A stretch of 26,288 nt of DNA from a virus, in IMG/VR virus record IMGVR_UViG_3300044958_000589, positions 1-26,288 of that record; one strand, 5' to 3'. The translations under genes and the position numbers were made by a program. Under the pieces are notes generated by a model. It was not told where the DNA came from. It was given only the letters and a program-made list of their open reading frames with translations, and did not search any database. Within the stretch, counting starts at the first letter, position 1. Each line of letters opens with the position of its first letter. Below are positions 1 through 8,691 of the stretch, piece after piece.

Positions 1-3000
1 TCTGACGGTCGTGCATATGGCATGGTATTTAGTCCGCAAGACACTAACGACTCTGCTCTTTCTGCAGCTGGAGGATATGGTCCGGTTGCTAATTATTATG
101 TTGACCTTTCAGAGATACCATTTGCCCCAACATTTTATAGAATACCGGGCCCAAGCATAAGTGTCTTGGATTTAGTAAGCCAGATTTGTGCTGAAACTGG
201 ATGTGATTATTATATAGAACTTTTAGTAACCTCTACAGGTCAAAAATGTATTAAAGTTAGAGTAGCTCAAAGAGCTACGCAGCCATCTTTAGGTGAAATA
301 GAACAATTTGTTTCAGCGACCGACAATGTTGTTTCAAAGAATGTTGGTAGAGAGCTTAGGAACGAACCTTCTCAAGGTTTTGTTTATGGCGGTTATGTGC
401 AAACTATATATCAGCAATCTGCAGCCTCATCACGCATTATACAATTCTGGGGATACGACTCCGCTAAAAACCTAACAATTGCTGATAATACTAGTTTAAC
501 AGGTAGAGAAGAGGGCGACTGGAAGATATATCTAGATATCAGGCCTCTCTCTGCTAGCTTGACGACTCCTATTGCAGGTAACTCTATTCCGGGATACGGT
601 TCTTATGGCTCTCACTATTTTGAAATCCATGAAAAAGAAATCAGGATGGCTATAGGTGGATATGATGAATGGTTTAACTATGCTATTGCATATAACCAAG
701 GGACAGGGACTATATTTGGCCAATGGATCAGAGGGAATTTAGATATAAAAGGCCCTAATATTCATTTTCCAGACTTCACTGGAATGGGAATTGGACCAGA
801 TGCGCTCTCAGCAGCCTTGTTGAATATGATAGGTTATAATCTAGCCTTTCAACCAGATCAAGATCCTACAGACAATAGAAATGAAGACCTTAAAAAGATT
901 CACCAATTTATTGTAGATTGGGCCGAGACATACTATGGTAAGCAATTCCTAGCACAGCTTCCTTATGTTTGTTATAGAACCGATTCAGATTCTGGTCAGG
1001 TAATATATAGCGATAACCCAACTAACGACGGTGGATGGCCTGCTCAAGGCATAACCGATGTCTTAAAACTTCCTTGTAGCACAGAGGGTCAGCCCGAAGA
1101 AAAGTTATCGTTTTTTGCAGACGAGACGAATAAAGTTACTCCCTTCTGCAGATTTTATGAGATAGGAACTGGAATAGGTTCAGGAGTTATCGTACAGCAG
1201 AGCGAATATGTAGCTCACAATGCTGGCGATGGTAGAGGTCTTTCTATATACCTTAAAGGTTCTGTTGACGAGAAGCCTCTTGAATACGGCTCATATGCTA
1301 CAGCTCTATTTAAACTTGATAGCCCAGTAATAGAAAGTGGTCTCGAAAGCGATTTAGGCGGTATAAATCCAAACTTTGGCGGCTTAATAGAAACAGCTAT
1401 AACTTCAGGTGTTAGTGGTGCAAATCTAAGTGTTCTTAAAGGCGGCTTGCAATTTAATGCAGACGGAACTAGAGGTACTGATGGGACACTTGCTATTGCT
1501 GTAAGAAGAAAGACTCCAGATGAAGTTGCTGTTCCAATGAGAAGTAATACAACTAGGTATGGGCCAATATTTAAAAAAGGGCCTCCGGGACAAGTTCACT
1601 TTGTGGCTGACGACCAGCTCGTACCTTGGGAGTATGATGGCTATTTGAATCTGATGAATGCTCCTGTTAACGCTATGTCAGAAAAAATTAAAGATGCTGT
1701 AACCTACATGCAGGAAGGTGAAAGGGGTTCTATTAACTTCCCCGGAACACCAACTAGAAGACTCGGTTCTGAGTTAAGATCTAGTCGGAAAACAATGAAT
1801 TTCATAAACATGCAAGCTAGTAGCTTCACTGCTGGCGGAGGTAATCACTCCTATAATGGAATTGTTAGCGTTCCTTGGGATGGTAGTTTTGGTCCTAATA
1901 TAACTAATATAACTGTAAACTATGGTGAGAATGGCTTTACAACAGCCTATACACTCAATACCTTTACCCCTTCTTTTGGAAAGTTTGCTAAATACAATGC
2001 TAATAGACTTTCTAAAATGGGTAAGAGAGCTCAAGAAATTAGGAAGATTCAAAGAGAAAGAAATAAACTTCAAAAAGCTTTAGCACAAGCAGAGCAAAGG
2101 GCAGCTCTAGCCAGAAAGCAGATGAAGCAGAGATCGAAGCAAAACGCTAGCAATGGAACCACAATAAAAACAGGGCAAAATGTCGAACGAAATATTGGTC
2201 CCGGTGGCTCGGGCACCTCTGCTGGTAGCGTAAGCAATACAACCCCAAGATCTCTTGCTCTAGCGAACAGTGCTCGCTGGGCTCATATGGGAGGGGTCAG
2301 TGATGATGCTTTAATGAGCGCCGTAACTCACAAAAAATCGGGCACCGACAGCAACTATGGGTATAGTTGGTCCACAGAACTCCCTCAATATGCCAGTGCT
2401 CAAGGCGTCGATTACGGAGATTGTGTAGAGCATATACAGTCGGGAGGCGGGGGACTACCTATGATACGACCCCCTGTTACGGGAAACCACCTTACCGCAA
2501 TCGGACGGGATTATCTTGATCCGTATGCTACCGCAAGAACACCTAAGAATGTTAGGGATGGAGTCGATCCAGAGAGCTTCCATTGTGGGCATGAAGTAGT
2601 CTTTCATGGACAGGTTCCTCCGGGACCTCAGAGTCTTGAGGCATTCAAAGATGCTTCTGGACACTTTCCAGAAAACTTGAGAATGATGGCCCACAAAGGG
2701 CCTTTGCTTCTTCACGGATGGGGCTATGACCTAGAAGGAAAGCCTATACCCAACGACGCAGACACCGAGGCAGCCGCATCGGGAGGCGCGTTCACAAACG
2801 AGAAACTCACAAACTACTTTCCATCAGGATGGCTTCAAAAGCCCCATACTTGGCCAGTGGCCCCAGTGGATTTAAGATATGATAGAGCTAGAAATGTTTG
2901 GTCTCAACCTATTCAATACAGACTTATGCAGGCCCATAACACAGGGGTTGCTATTTCAGGGGGTTATTCGGGAACCTCCGTTCCCTTAAGTTCTAAAATG

Positions 3001-6000
3001 ACAGAGCTAACAGATGAGTACGGAGAAACAATACTGGACCCTCAGCTATCCATAAAAGTTCCTGACTGGATGGACCCTATTAAGTCGGGCGAAAAGTATT
3101 GGACTATGTATGATTCAGCAGACTGTTGTTATTATCCTATAACTGTTAAACCCTCAATAACATGGGAATCAAACCAATCTGGTGAATGCGTTACTACTGG
3201 TCTTGCCATATCTGGCAGTTTCACTGGAATTAACTTTAGATCTGGTCTGATAGTTACTGTTGATAGCGGAGATCCAGCTAAGATACATGTTGACGCAAGG
3301 ACAAGAATTAGTGGAGGATTTAGAGGAGAGTGTTCTGGCGGCGACACCGATTTACCTCTTTTTGAGAACTTTAGAAATATAGCCTTTGGAACAGGGCTTG
3401 TAATAGATACTCTTCAAGATGACTGCACTTATCAGATAAGCGCGAATCCTTCTCTTACTTGGAATTCCACTAACAGCTGTCTTCCTTATGACTCCGCAAA
3501 TGGAAAGTTTTCGCAGATTCACTTTAGATCGGGTCTAACAGTAGAAGAAGATTCTGATAACTCATGCCTTATACATGTAGACGCCAAGACAAGAATTATG
3601 GGCGGTATGACCGGATGTAGGCCCGGAGTTAATTATCAGATCAACGATTGGGACTGGTATAGGAGTCTGCTTGTAGGTTCCGGATTAAAATTAAAACAAA
3701 ACGTAGCTAAGTGTGAATATGAGATACAGGGAATTTTGCCGGAGCTGCGTGGGTACGGACCATTTGATTCACTTAATTTTGGAACCGGACTTACAGTCAC
3801 ACCAAGCGTAGCCGATGATTGTGATTATGACATTAATGTCAATTTCTTCATTAAGGGTGGAAACACGGGCACGGGATGCGGTGATATTTCCAGTGGAGTG
3901 CTAACTTATGAACCATATACCAAACTGAACATAGGAAGTGGCCTCTCACTAGCCAAAGTAGATACTGGTATATATTCATTAGATTTGGCTTCAGGAACAA
4001 GATTATTCAACGGCAGTGGATTTGGCAATATCATACCTCGGAGTGGATTAACTTTTACAGCTCATCACGGTTCTTGCGACTTCTTCCTAGATGCTTTGGC
4101 TATAAGTGGTGGTTCTACAGGATGTGCCGACACAGCTGACCAGATAACTTCTCCTGTTAGCGTTACTCAACTTCAAGTCACTGGAAACGGCCTTAAATTA
4201 GAAGACTTAGGCAGTGGCACTATTGCTCTTTCACACGCTCCTCACAGAGCATTGTTTAGTGGATTTGAATATGGTAACATTACACCTCGAACTGGTTTGA
4301 GCTTTGTCAGAACTCAAGACGGGCAAGACTGTGACTGGTATCTAGATGGCCTAGCTATAAAAGGAGGAAGGACTGGTTGTGATGATACTAATGATGAAAT
4401 AGCTAGCTATCTTAGCGTTACAAGACTTAAGGTTACTGGGAATGGACTGCAGTTAAGAGACGAAGGTGCTGGAGAAGTATCTCTTGGCTTGTCTGAGCAG
4501 AGGGCTCTGTTTAGCGGATATGCGTTTGGCAATATAATTCCTCGGAGTGGTCTCAATATGGTAGCCGCTGAAGGCGGTACAGACTGCAATTGGTATCTTG
4601 ATTCTGCCTCCACTACAGGAAGAATTATGGGCGGTATGTCTGGGTGTAAGCCCGGAACAAATTATCAGATCAACGACTGGAAAACTTATAAGGACTTGCT
4701 TGTAGGTTCTGGCCTAAAGTTAGTTGAGAATACAGAAAATTCTCAGTATGAGATACAGGGGATATTGCCGCACTTAAAGGGCGCTAACAGTTGCGGTTAT
4801 CACACGACTCCGGGAGGGCCATTTGATTCCCTTAATTTTGGAACCGGATTTGAAATCATAGCAAGCCCAAGCGAGTACTGTGACTATGATATCAATGTCG
4901 GTATGTACATTAAAGGTGGACGAACCGGATGTCATGATTCTAGTGATGAAATAGCAGCCTATAAACCATATACAAAACTGGAAATAGGAAGCGGTCTCCA
5001 ACTAGGCGAAGTAGATGCCTGTACATATTCATTAGATTTGGCTTCGGGAACAAGATTGTTTAGTGGTATTGCGTTTGGCAATATCATACCTCGAAGTGGC
5101 TTGAGCTTTGCCAGAACTGAAGGAGGACAGGACTGCGATTGGTATCTTGACTCAACAGCTGGTGCTTTATACGCAGGACATAGCGGCACATGCATGAGTT
5201 CAAATGCTGCTGGGTGCGTAGACACCATTAATGCAATAGGCACTTTCAATGATCTTAATCTGATTATGGGCAAGGGTATCACAGGGGTTAATACCGCTAT
5301 GAATGATGCTCAAAGAACTGCTCTTGGTTTTCAGGGAGGTAATGCCCTTGAAATAAGAACAAGACTTCCTATAATGATACAGCCTGATGACCAACATGCA
5401 ACAGGCGATGCTACTACCGATTGTATCATAGACTGGGAACAGATCAAATTCCCAGAGAATCAGTTTACTCTCTTCGAAGGTCATACATCTGGATGTGATT
5501 ATGTAACAGTTTCAGGAAAATTCGGCAGTGTTCAAGACCTTGTTGTAGGAGACGCATGTACGCCTCAGTTCCACTGGAAAAATTCAGAGCCTTGTAGTGG
5601 CTTCGATTGTTTAGCTTTTGGAACCGGACTCTCAGTTGATGATATGGGAGGTGGTAAGTTCCGTATTGATGCATCCGTTGCGCCTCGATTCGCTAATGCA
5701 ACCGCTTGTAATACTAACGCTTACAGCCAAATTCCTAATCCAACAAGTGACAGGTATCAAAAAATTACCTTTGGAACTGGTCTTAAAGCTGGAGAATATG
5801 ATTCAACAAAACCATGCGAGATCACACTTAACAGCACTTTCTCTGTAAAGGGAGGAATGACAGGTTGTAAACCTAACGGAACGAATGAGACAATTAGTGC
5901 TAGTGTAGGTGGAGCTGTCACTGAAACCGCTCAACTACTTCACTTTAGTGATGGCCTCAAAGTGACCAGAACTGCTACTGGGTGTGAATATAAAATAACT

Positions 6001-6879
6001 GCACCTCAACCAACGATAAATACTCAGACATTTGATAATATAACTCTTGGAACCGGATTGTTGCTTAGAGAAATATATCAAGGCGATGGAGTGCAAGAGG
6101 ACTGTGACTACACCCTTGATGTTAATATGCTTCTTAAGGGTGGTATGACTGGATGTAAACCAGTAGGAACTAACTACACCTTTACTAACTATATACCGTT
6201 TGATCAAATTGTTGTTGGAAATGGACTCAAGGTCGCAGGTAGCAATGGAACCTATACTTTATCTGCACCTCAACCAGAAATAGGCGGCAATATATTTGAT
6301 GATATAGAAATAGGTACTGGGCTGTATCTACAGTCTACGGATGGGTATTGTGGGTATAAACTTAATGTAGATCATCAAATTAAAGGTGGAATGACAGGCT
6401 GTAAGCCGGGTTCTGCCTATTCATATCCAAACAATAGCGTTTTTGAAAATATAGTTGTTGGAGATGGACTTAAACTTGCAGTGGGAGGAACTACAGCTAC
6501 ACTATCGGCTCCTCAGCCTACGATAGGTGGTAATATATTCGACTCACTTACGGTTGGTTCAGGTTTAGAGCTAGTAGGTAATTCAGAATATTGTGATTAT
6601 ACAATTAATAGTAAACTCAAGTTCTTTAGTAGCTGTGACGGAGGAGGCCATCAACTTGGAAGTGATAGGATAGAAACAGTTACTCTTGGTCCCGGATTGA
6701 GCGGAGTAGGATCATCTAACAGTGTATCTATCACTCTTGATAAAACAGCATGTAGCGGAGCGCCAACTAAAGTAGACGTTGTTAGGGGAATAACTTGTGT
6801 AGGTTCAGGATTTGAAGTGCAAATGAAAAGACTGTATTTTACTTCAGAGGGACTATTCATAGGGTCAGAAAACATATAA
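1..6879 (+). CDS. Giant repeat-rich phage virion (tail/fibre-type) protein, 5' partial
   Basis: The reading frame is open from base 1, and the ATG at 22 has no ribosome site before it, so the true start lies upstream. Residue numbers below count that ATG as 1. At least 2285 residues are encoded. Residues about 38-80 (IPGPSISVLDLVSQIC, then a tyrosine-rich stretch) look to me like a tail-hub-type domain; this is weak. Residues about 652-710 are a charged Lys/Arg/Gln-rich probable coiled coil. Residues about 945-961 (WPVAPVDLRYDRARNVW) resemble a segment I recall from large phage structural proteins. From about residue 1045 to the end there are roughly 26 short beta-type units centred on G-x-G-L, alternating with I-K-G-G-x-T-G-C turns. 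About 41 cysteines lie in this half, against about 8 before it. It is probably a tail tip, baseplate or fibre component. It ends just before another cysteine-rich gene whose ribosome site overlaps its stop codon. Structural role is likely; exact position in the virion is unknown. Confidence 0.75.
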   Translation, partial: SDGRAYGMVFSPQDTNDSALSAAGGYGPVANYYVDLSEIPFAPTFYRIPGPSISVLDLVSQICAETGCDYYIELLVTSTGQKCIKVRVAQRATQPSLGEIEQFVSATDNVVSKNVGRELRNEPSQGFVYGGYVQTIYQQSAASSRIIQFWGYDSAKNLTIADNTSLTGREEGDWKIYLDIRPLSASLTTPIAGNSIPGYGSYGSHYFEIHEKEIRMAIGGYDEWFNYAIAYNQGTGTIFGQWIRGNLDIKGPNIHFPDFTGMGIGPDALSAALLNMIGYNLAFQPDQDPTDNRNEDLKKIHQFIVDWAETYYGKQFLAQLPYVCYRTDSDSGQVIYSDNPTNDGGWPAQGITDVLKLPCSTEGQPEEKLSFFADETNKVTPFCRFYEIGTGIGSGVIVQQSEYVAHNAGDGRGLSIYLKGSVDEKPLEYGSYATALFKLDSPVIESGLESDLGGINPNFGGLIETAITSGVSGANLSVLKGGLQFNADGTRGTDGTLAIAVRRKTPDEVAVPMRSNTTRYGPIFKKGPPGQVHFVADDQLVPWEYDGYLNLMNAPVNAMSEKIKDAVTYMQEGERGSINFPGTPTRRLGSELRSSRKTMNFINMQASSFTAGGGNHSYNGIVSVPWDGSFGPNITNITVNYGENGFTTAYTLNTFTPSFGKFAKYNANRLSKMGKRAQEIRKIQRERNKLQKALAQAEQRAALARKQMKQRSKQNASNGTTIKTGQNVERNIGPGGSGTSAGSVSNTTPRSLALANSARWAHMGGVSDDALMSAVTHKKSGTDSNYGYSWSTELPQYASAQGVDYGDCVEHIQSGGGGLPMIRPPVTGNHLTAIGRDYLDPYATARTPKNVRDGVDPESFHCGHEVVFHGQVPPGPQSLEAFKDASGHFPENLRMMAHKGPLLLHGWGYDLEGKPIPNDADTEAAASGGAFTNEKLTNYFPSGWLQKPHTWPVAPVDLRYDRARNVWSQPIQYRLMQAHNTGVAISGGYSGTSVPLSSKMTELTDEYGETILDPQLSIKVPDWMDPIKSGEKYWTMYDSADCCYYPITVKPSITWESNQSGECVTTGLAISGSFTGINFRSGLIVTVDSGDPAKIHVDARTRISGGFRGECSGGDTDLPLFENFRNIAFGTGLVIDTLQDDCTYQISANPSLTWNSTNSCLPYDSANGKFSQIHFRSGLTVEEDSDNSCLIHVDAKTRIMGGMTGCRPGVNYQINDWDWYRSLLVGSGLKLKQNVAKCEYEIQGILPELRGYGPFDSLNFGTGLTVTPSVADDCDYDINVNFFIKGGNTGTGCGDISSGVLTYEPYTKLNIGSGLSLAKVDTGIYSLDLASGTRLFNGSGFGNIIPRSGLTFTAHHGSCDFFLDALAISGGSTGCADTADQITSPVSVTQLQVTGNGLKLEDLGSGTIALSHAPHRALFSGFEYGNITPRTGLSFVRTQDGQDCDWYLDGLAIKGGRTGCDDTNDEIASYLSVTRLKVTGNGLQLRDEGAGEVSLGLSEQRALFSGYAFGNIIPRSGLNMVAAEGGTDCNWYLDSASTTGRIMGGMSGCKPGTNYQINDWKTYKDLLVGSGLKLVENTENSQYEIQGILPHLKGANSCGYHTTPGGPFDSLNFGTGFEIIASPSEYCDYDINVGMYIKGGRTGCHDSSDEIAAYKPYTKLEIGSGLQLGEVDACTYSLDLASGTRLFSGIAFGNIIPRSGLSFARTEGGQDCDWYLDSTAGALYAGHSGTCMSSNAAGCVDTINAIGTFNDLNLIMGKGITGVNTAMNDAQRTALGFQGGNALEIRTRLPIMIQPDDQHATGDATTDCIIDWEQIKFPENQFTLFEGHTSGCDYVTVSGKFGSVQDLVVGDACTPQFHWKNSEPCSGFDCLAFGTGLSVDDMGGGKFRIDASVAPRFANATACNTNAYSQIPNPTSDRYQKITFGTGLKAGEYDSTKPCEITLNSTFSVKGGMTGCKPNGTNETISASVGGAVTETAQLLHFSDGLKVTRTATGCEYKITAPQPTINTQTFDNITLGTGLLLREIYQGDGVQEDCDYTLDVNMLLKGGMTGCKPVGTNYTFTNYIPFDQIVVGNGLKVAGSNGTYTLSAPQPEIGGNIFDDIEIGTGLYLQSTDGYCGYKLNVDHQIKGGMTGCKPGSAYSYPNNSVFENIVVGDGLKLAVGGTTATLSAPQPTIGGNIFDSLTVGSGLELVGNSEYCDYTINSKLKFFSSCDGGGHQLGSDRIETVTLGPGLSGVGSSNSVSITLDKTACSGAPTKVDVVRGITCVGSGFEVQMKRLYFTSEGLFIGSENI
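3592..4092 (+). repeat. Long internal duplication, copy 1
   Basis: This segment, from the codons for R-I-M-G-G-M-T-G-C to those for F-F-L-D, is repeated about 1.03-1.06 kb downstream at 4621-5151. Shared landmarks in the same order include NYQINDW, LLVGSGLKL, YEIQGILP, GPFDSLNFGTG, YSLDLASGTRLF and FGNIIPRSGL. DNA identity is high in patches, for example around 3630 and 3985. It is a block duplication of about six repeat units rather than a single unit. Confidence 0.85.
4621..5151 (+). repeat. Long internal duplication, copy 2
   Basis: Second copy of the block at 3592-4092. It differs by a short insertion near 4784-4812 that carries an extra cysteine (N-S-C-G-Y-H) and by scattered substitutions. 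The stretch between the two copies (about 4100-4620) contains two further related modules ending in FGNI(I/T)PR(S/T)GL, so that motif occurs four times between 4020 and 5110. Confidence 0.85.
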
Positions 6880-6891
6880 GGAGTAATAAGT

Positions 6892-7803
6892 ATGACTAGT
6901 ACTATAATAGTCGTAGGGCCAAGTGGTGGCAATGAATGTTGTATGTGTGGGTCGATTGGGACTAATCTGGCAATTTCAGGTTGTCCTTCAGGCGAATGTA
7001 AATCGTCTATGGATCTTTCTAAAAGTGATCCCAGCCTTCACAGCCCATGCGCAGCTTATACTTGTTGCCCTTGTCCATCAGGAGGGCATAGCCTAACGGC
7101 AGACATAAGCTTTGTTGGTGCATCTGGAAGTGTATCAGCTAGCATATCTCTTCAAGACGGAGAGCTCGGGTATCAGGCTTGTGTAAGCGGTAGATACGAT
7201 AATCAATATGTGAATCTAGGCGGTCAGGGATCATTGGATGCAGGATGTTATGCTACTGAAAATGCAAAGGAAGACCTTGATGGCTTCGTGCCAATAGATA
7301 TTAGGGAGCATAGATATGAAAAGTGGGTAGGCTCAGGAACTTTATGTAATGCTGACGATCCCGGAGGAGACGACCCCTATGGAGATCCCTTCGCTTGTAG
7401 CGGAATGGACATTCTTGTTAGCCTATGTTGTTGTGGGTCAGCAGGAGGGCCGGTGCAAGTCGCAGGTGGACTGAAGGAATGTGCTGTCTGCAATTTTGCG
7501 CTCGATATTGTTTTTGTACCATATGATCATAATTGGAGTGCTTCTAGAGATTATGACAACTGGGCATGTTCTCCTAATTGCTGGGGACATGCAGATGGAG
7601 TTGGGCCAAGGCTTGAAATTGGTAACTATCATAAGTTTCGACCTAGTCTAGTGGGAGGGACATGTAGCAACAATGTTGATTTATTAACATATCGTGGAAC
7701 AATAGGTGTCTGGGATTGTGAGTGCCTTCATAATGGTCAAATAGAAATAGGTGGAGGTGGAGGCTACCAAGATCCTGTAACAGGAACAGTAACAATAAGT
7801 TAA
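6892..7803 (+). CDS. Cysteine- and glycine-rich protein, probable virion component
   Basis: A 303-residue protein of a family I do not recognise. It starts at an ATG with AAGGAG (6878-6883) overlapping the stop codon of the giant virion gene, 8 bases before the start, so the two are probably translated together. It has about 23 cysteines (roughly 1 in 13 residues), several in tight clusters: N-E-C-C-M-C-G, Y-T-C-C-P-C-P, S-L-C-C-C-G, E-C-A-V-C-N and D-C-E-C-L. Glycine-rich stretches end in a G-G-G-G-G run near the C-terminus. There is no signal peptide or membrane segment. Clustered CxC, CCxC and CxxC motifs suggest bound metal (zinc or iron-sulfur) or post-release disulfides; this is inference. 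Its position and shared cysteine-rich character suggest it sits next to the giant protein in the particle, perhaps at a tip. Confidence 0.7.
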   Translation: MTSTIIVVGPSGGNECCMCGSIGTNLAISGCPSGECKSSMDLSKSDPSLHSPCAAYTCCPCPSGGHSLTADISFVGASGSVSASISLQDGELGYQACVSGRYDNQYVNLGGQGSLDAGCYATENAKEDLDGFVPIDIREHRYEKWVGSGTLCNADDPGGDDPYGDPFACSGMDILVSLCCCGSAGGPVQVAGGLKECAVCNFALDIVFVPYDHNWSASRDYDNWACSPNCWGHADGVGPRLEIGNYHKFRPSLVGGTCSNNVDLLTYRGTIGVWDCECLHNGQIEIGGGGGYQDPVTGTVTIS

Positions 7804-7817
7804 AAGGAATTTTAATT

Positions 7818-8252
7818 ATGGAAGAAACAAAAAATATACTTGATGGCTGTCAATGTAGATATGAAGGACATTGTCCTATATTTAATTGGCCTATGACCAA
7901 AAACTTATTTCACAAGTGTCAAAACGATCATAAATTTAGAGCAAACTTTGCTAAAATTCATCGTGTGACAGAAATTAGACAGGAGGATAATATATTCGTG
8001 GCAGAACCGAATAAAGAAAAGCTCAACGAAGAAGAGGCTATCGCAGAAATAGAAAGCGAAGGTTACTCTCTTGATGACGATATGTCAAAAGGTCTTGGAG
8101 ACACTATAGAGAAAGTTCTCAAGAAATTTGGAATAACAGACGAAAGAGTCAATAAGATAATGGGCGATAGTGAATGTGGTTGCACCGACAGAAAAAAATG
8201 GTTCAACAAGATATTTAGCTATAAAAAAGATAAGTCCAAAGAAGAGGAATAA
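7818..8252 (+). CDS. Small CxC-motif protein, function unknown
   Basis: A 144-residue protein preceded by an AAAGGA ribosome site and ending just before the hairpin terminator. The N-terminus has a cysteine set C11-x-C13-x5-C19-x14-C34. The middle is acidic and probably flexible (about residues 55-90). The C-terminus carries G-D-T-I-E-K-V-L-K-K-F-G-I then S-E-C-G-C-T-D-R-K-K-W-F-N-K-I-F (C120, C122), followed by a Lys/Glu tail. I recall similar C-G-C-x-x-R-x-x-x-(L/F)-N endings in small uncharacterised proteins of other large phages, but no function is known to me. The paired cysteines could bind a metal. It is the last gene of the + strand unit. Confidence 0.65.
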   Translation: MEETKNILDGCQCRYEGHCPIFNWPMTKNLFHKCQNDHKFRANFAKIHRVTEIRQEDNIFVAEPNKEKLNEEEAIAEIESEGYSLDDDMSKGLGDTIEKVLKKFGITDERVNKIMGDSECGCTDRKKWFNKIFSYKKDKSKEEE

Positions 8253-8284
8253 AAAAAGGGGGTATAAAACCCCCTTCCTTTTTT
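8251..8284. terminator. Bidirectional intrinsic terminator between convergent units
   Basis: Stem AAGGGGG (8256-8262), loop TATAAAA (8263-8269), stem CCCCCTT (8270-8276). On the + strand it is followed by CC and six T. On the - strand it is followed directly by a run of T (complement of A at 8251-8257), giving the cleaner terminator in that direction. It lies between the stop codons of the two converging transcription units (8252 and 8307). Confidence 0.85.
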
Positions 8285-8306
8285 AAAACAAGATGTCTGA
8301 TGGCCT

Positions 8307-8690
8307 CTAGGACGCTGGAGGCTTATATATAAACCATCCTTTATCGGGTAGATACCCTCTATTCTTTTCAGAATATCCTTTTTCATTAGCTCTCTGTTCT
8401 TGCTGCTTTTGAGAAAGCTGATCCCATCTAATCTTAGGATAGATCTGACCGCCCTTCTTGGTTCTTCCAAAGATTAATTTAGCCCTGCAGTCTTGACATA
8501 CAACTTCAAGCCAATCATTTTCAGAACTATCAAATCTGCAGATGAACTTCACATTGTCTGAAGAACATTTTCCACATCTATTATGTTGAAAAATTTCTTG
8601 GATTCTAGCGACTTGCTTGAATAGATCTTCTTCTGTTTCAGCATCTGCTTCAAACCATAAATCGTTAGACGCTCTAACTCTCGCTCTCAT
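8307..8690 (-). CDS. Small zinc-finger protein downstream of annealing protein
   Basis: A 127-residue protein with two CxxC pairs (C39-x2-C42 and C65-x2-C68), about 22 residues apart, typical of a zinc ribbon. An N-terminal segment with L-W-F-E-A-D-A-E-T-E-E-D-L-F precedes the finger. A basic segment (F-G-R-T-K-K-G-G) follows it, and the end is rich in Trp, Tyr and Gly. I chose ATG at 8690 rather than an in-frame ATG at 8720. It lies one base after the stop of the upstream gene and has a strong GGAGGT site (8698-8703) 7 bases before it. I recall similar small proteins beside phage annealing proteins, which suggests an accessory role in DNA recombination; this is inference. It is the last gene of the - strand block. 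Confidence 0.7.
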   Translation of the reverse strand: MRARVRASNDLWFEADAETEEDLFKQVARIQEIFQHNRCGKCSSDNVKFICRFDSSENDWLEVVCQDCRAKLIFGRTKKGGQIYPKIRWDQLSQKQQEQRANEKGYSEKNRGYLPDKGWFIYKPPAS

Positions 8691-8691
8691 G

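Larger units (their letters stand above)
3313..6800 (+). repeat. In-frame degenerate repeat array (G-x-G-L / K-G-G-x-T-G-C units)
   Basis: Within the giant virion gene, codons for the G-G of the I-K-G-G-x-T-G-C turn begin at 3313, 3601, 3856, 4108, 4363, 4630 and 4915, and again at 5851, 6139 and 6385. The spacing is 246-288 bases, about 82-96 codons, and always a multiple of three. Between successive turns lie two or more half-units of the type hydrophobic-G-(T/S/N)-G-L. A cysteine followed by an aromatic residue (C-D-Y, C-D-W-Y, C-E-Y) recurs about 10-15 residues after many G-x-G-L motifs. The repeats are coding, strongly diverged in DNA sequence and have no spacers. The pattern suggests a repetitive beta structure, a common way of building long fibres or beta-solenoids. 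Confidence 0.85.

Noticed and set aside
4959-5282. Open frames antisense to the giant virion gene
   Set aside because: Several antisense frames of 60-107 codons exist here and elsewhere, but they mirror the repeat codons, lack ribosome sites and resemble nothing known.
3313-6800. CRISPR-like repeat array
   Set aside because: The repeats are in frame, diverged and vary in length by multiples of three, with no unique spacers between identical repeats. They are protein-coding modules.
8219-8470. Open frame crossing the terminator on the - strand
   Set aside because: It runs through the hairpin and overlaps the zinc-finger gene in another frame with no ribosome site or recognisable sequence.
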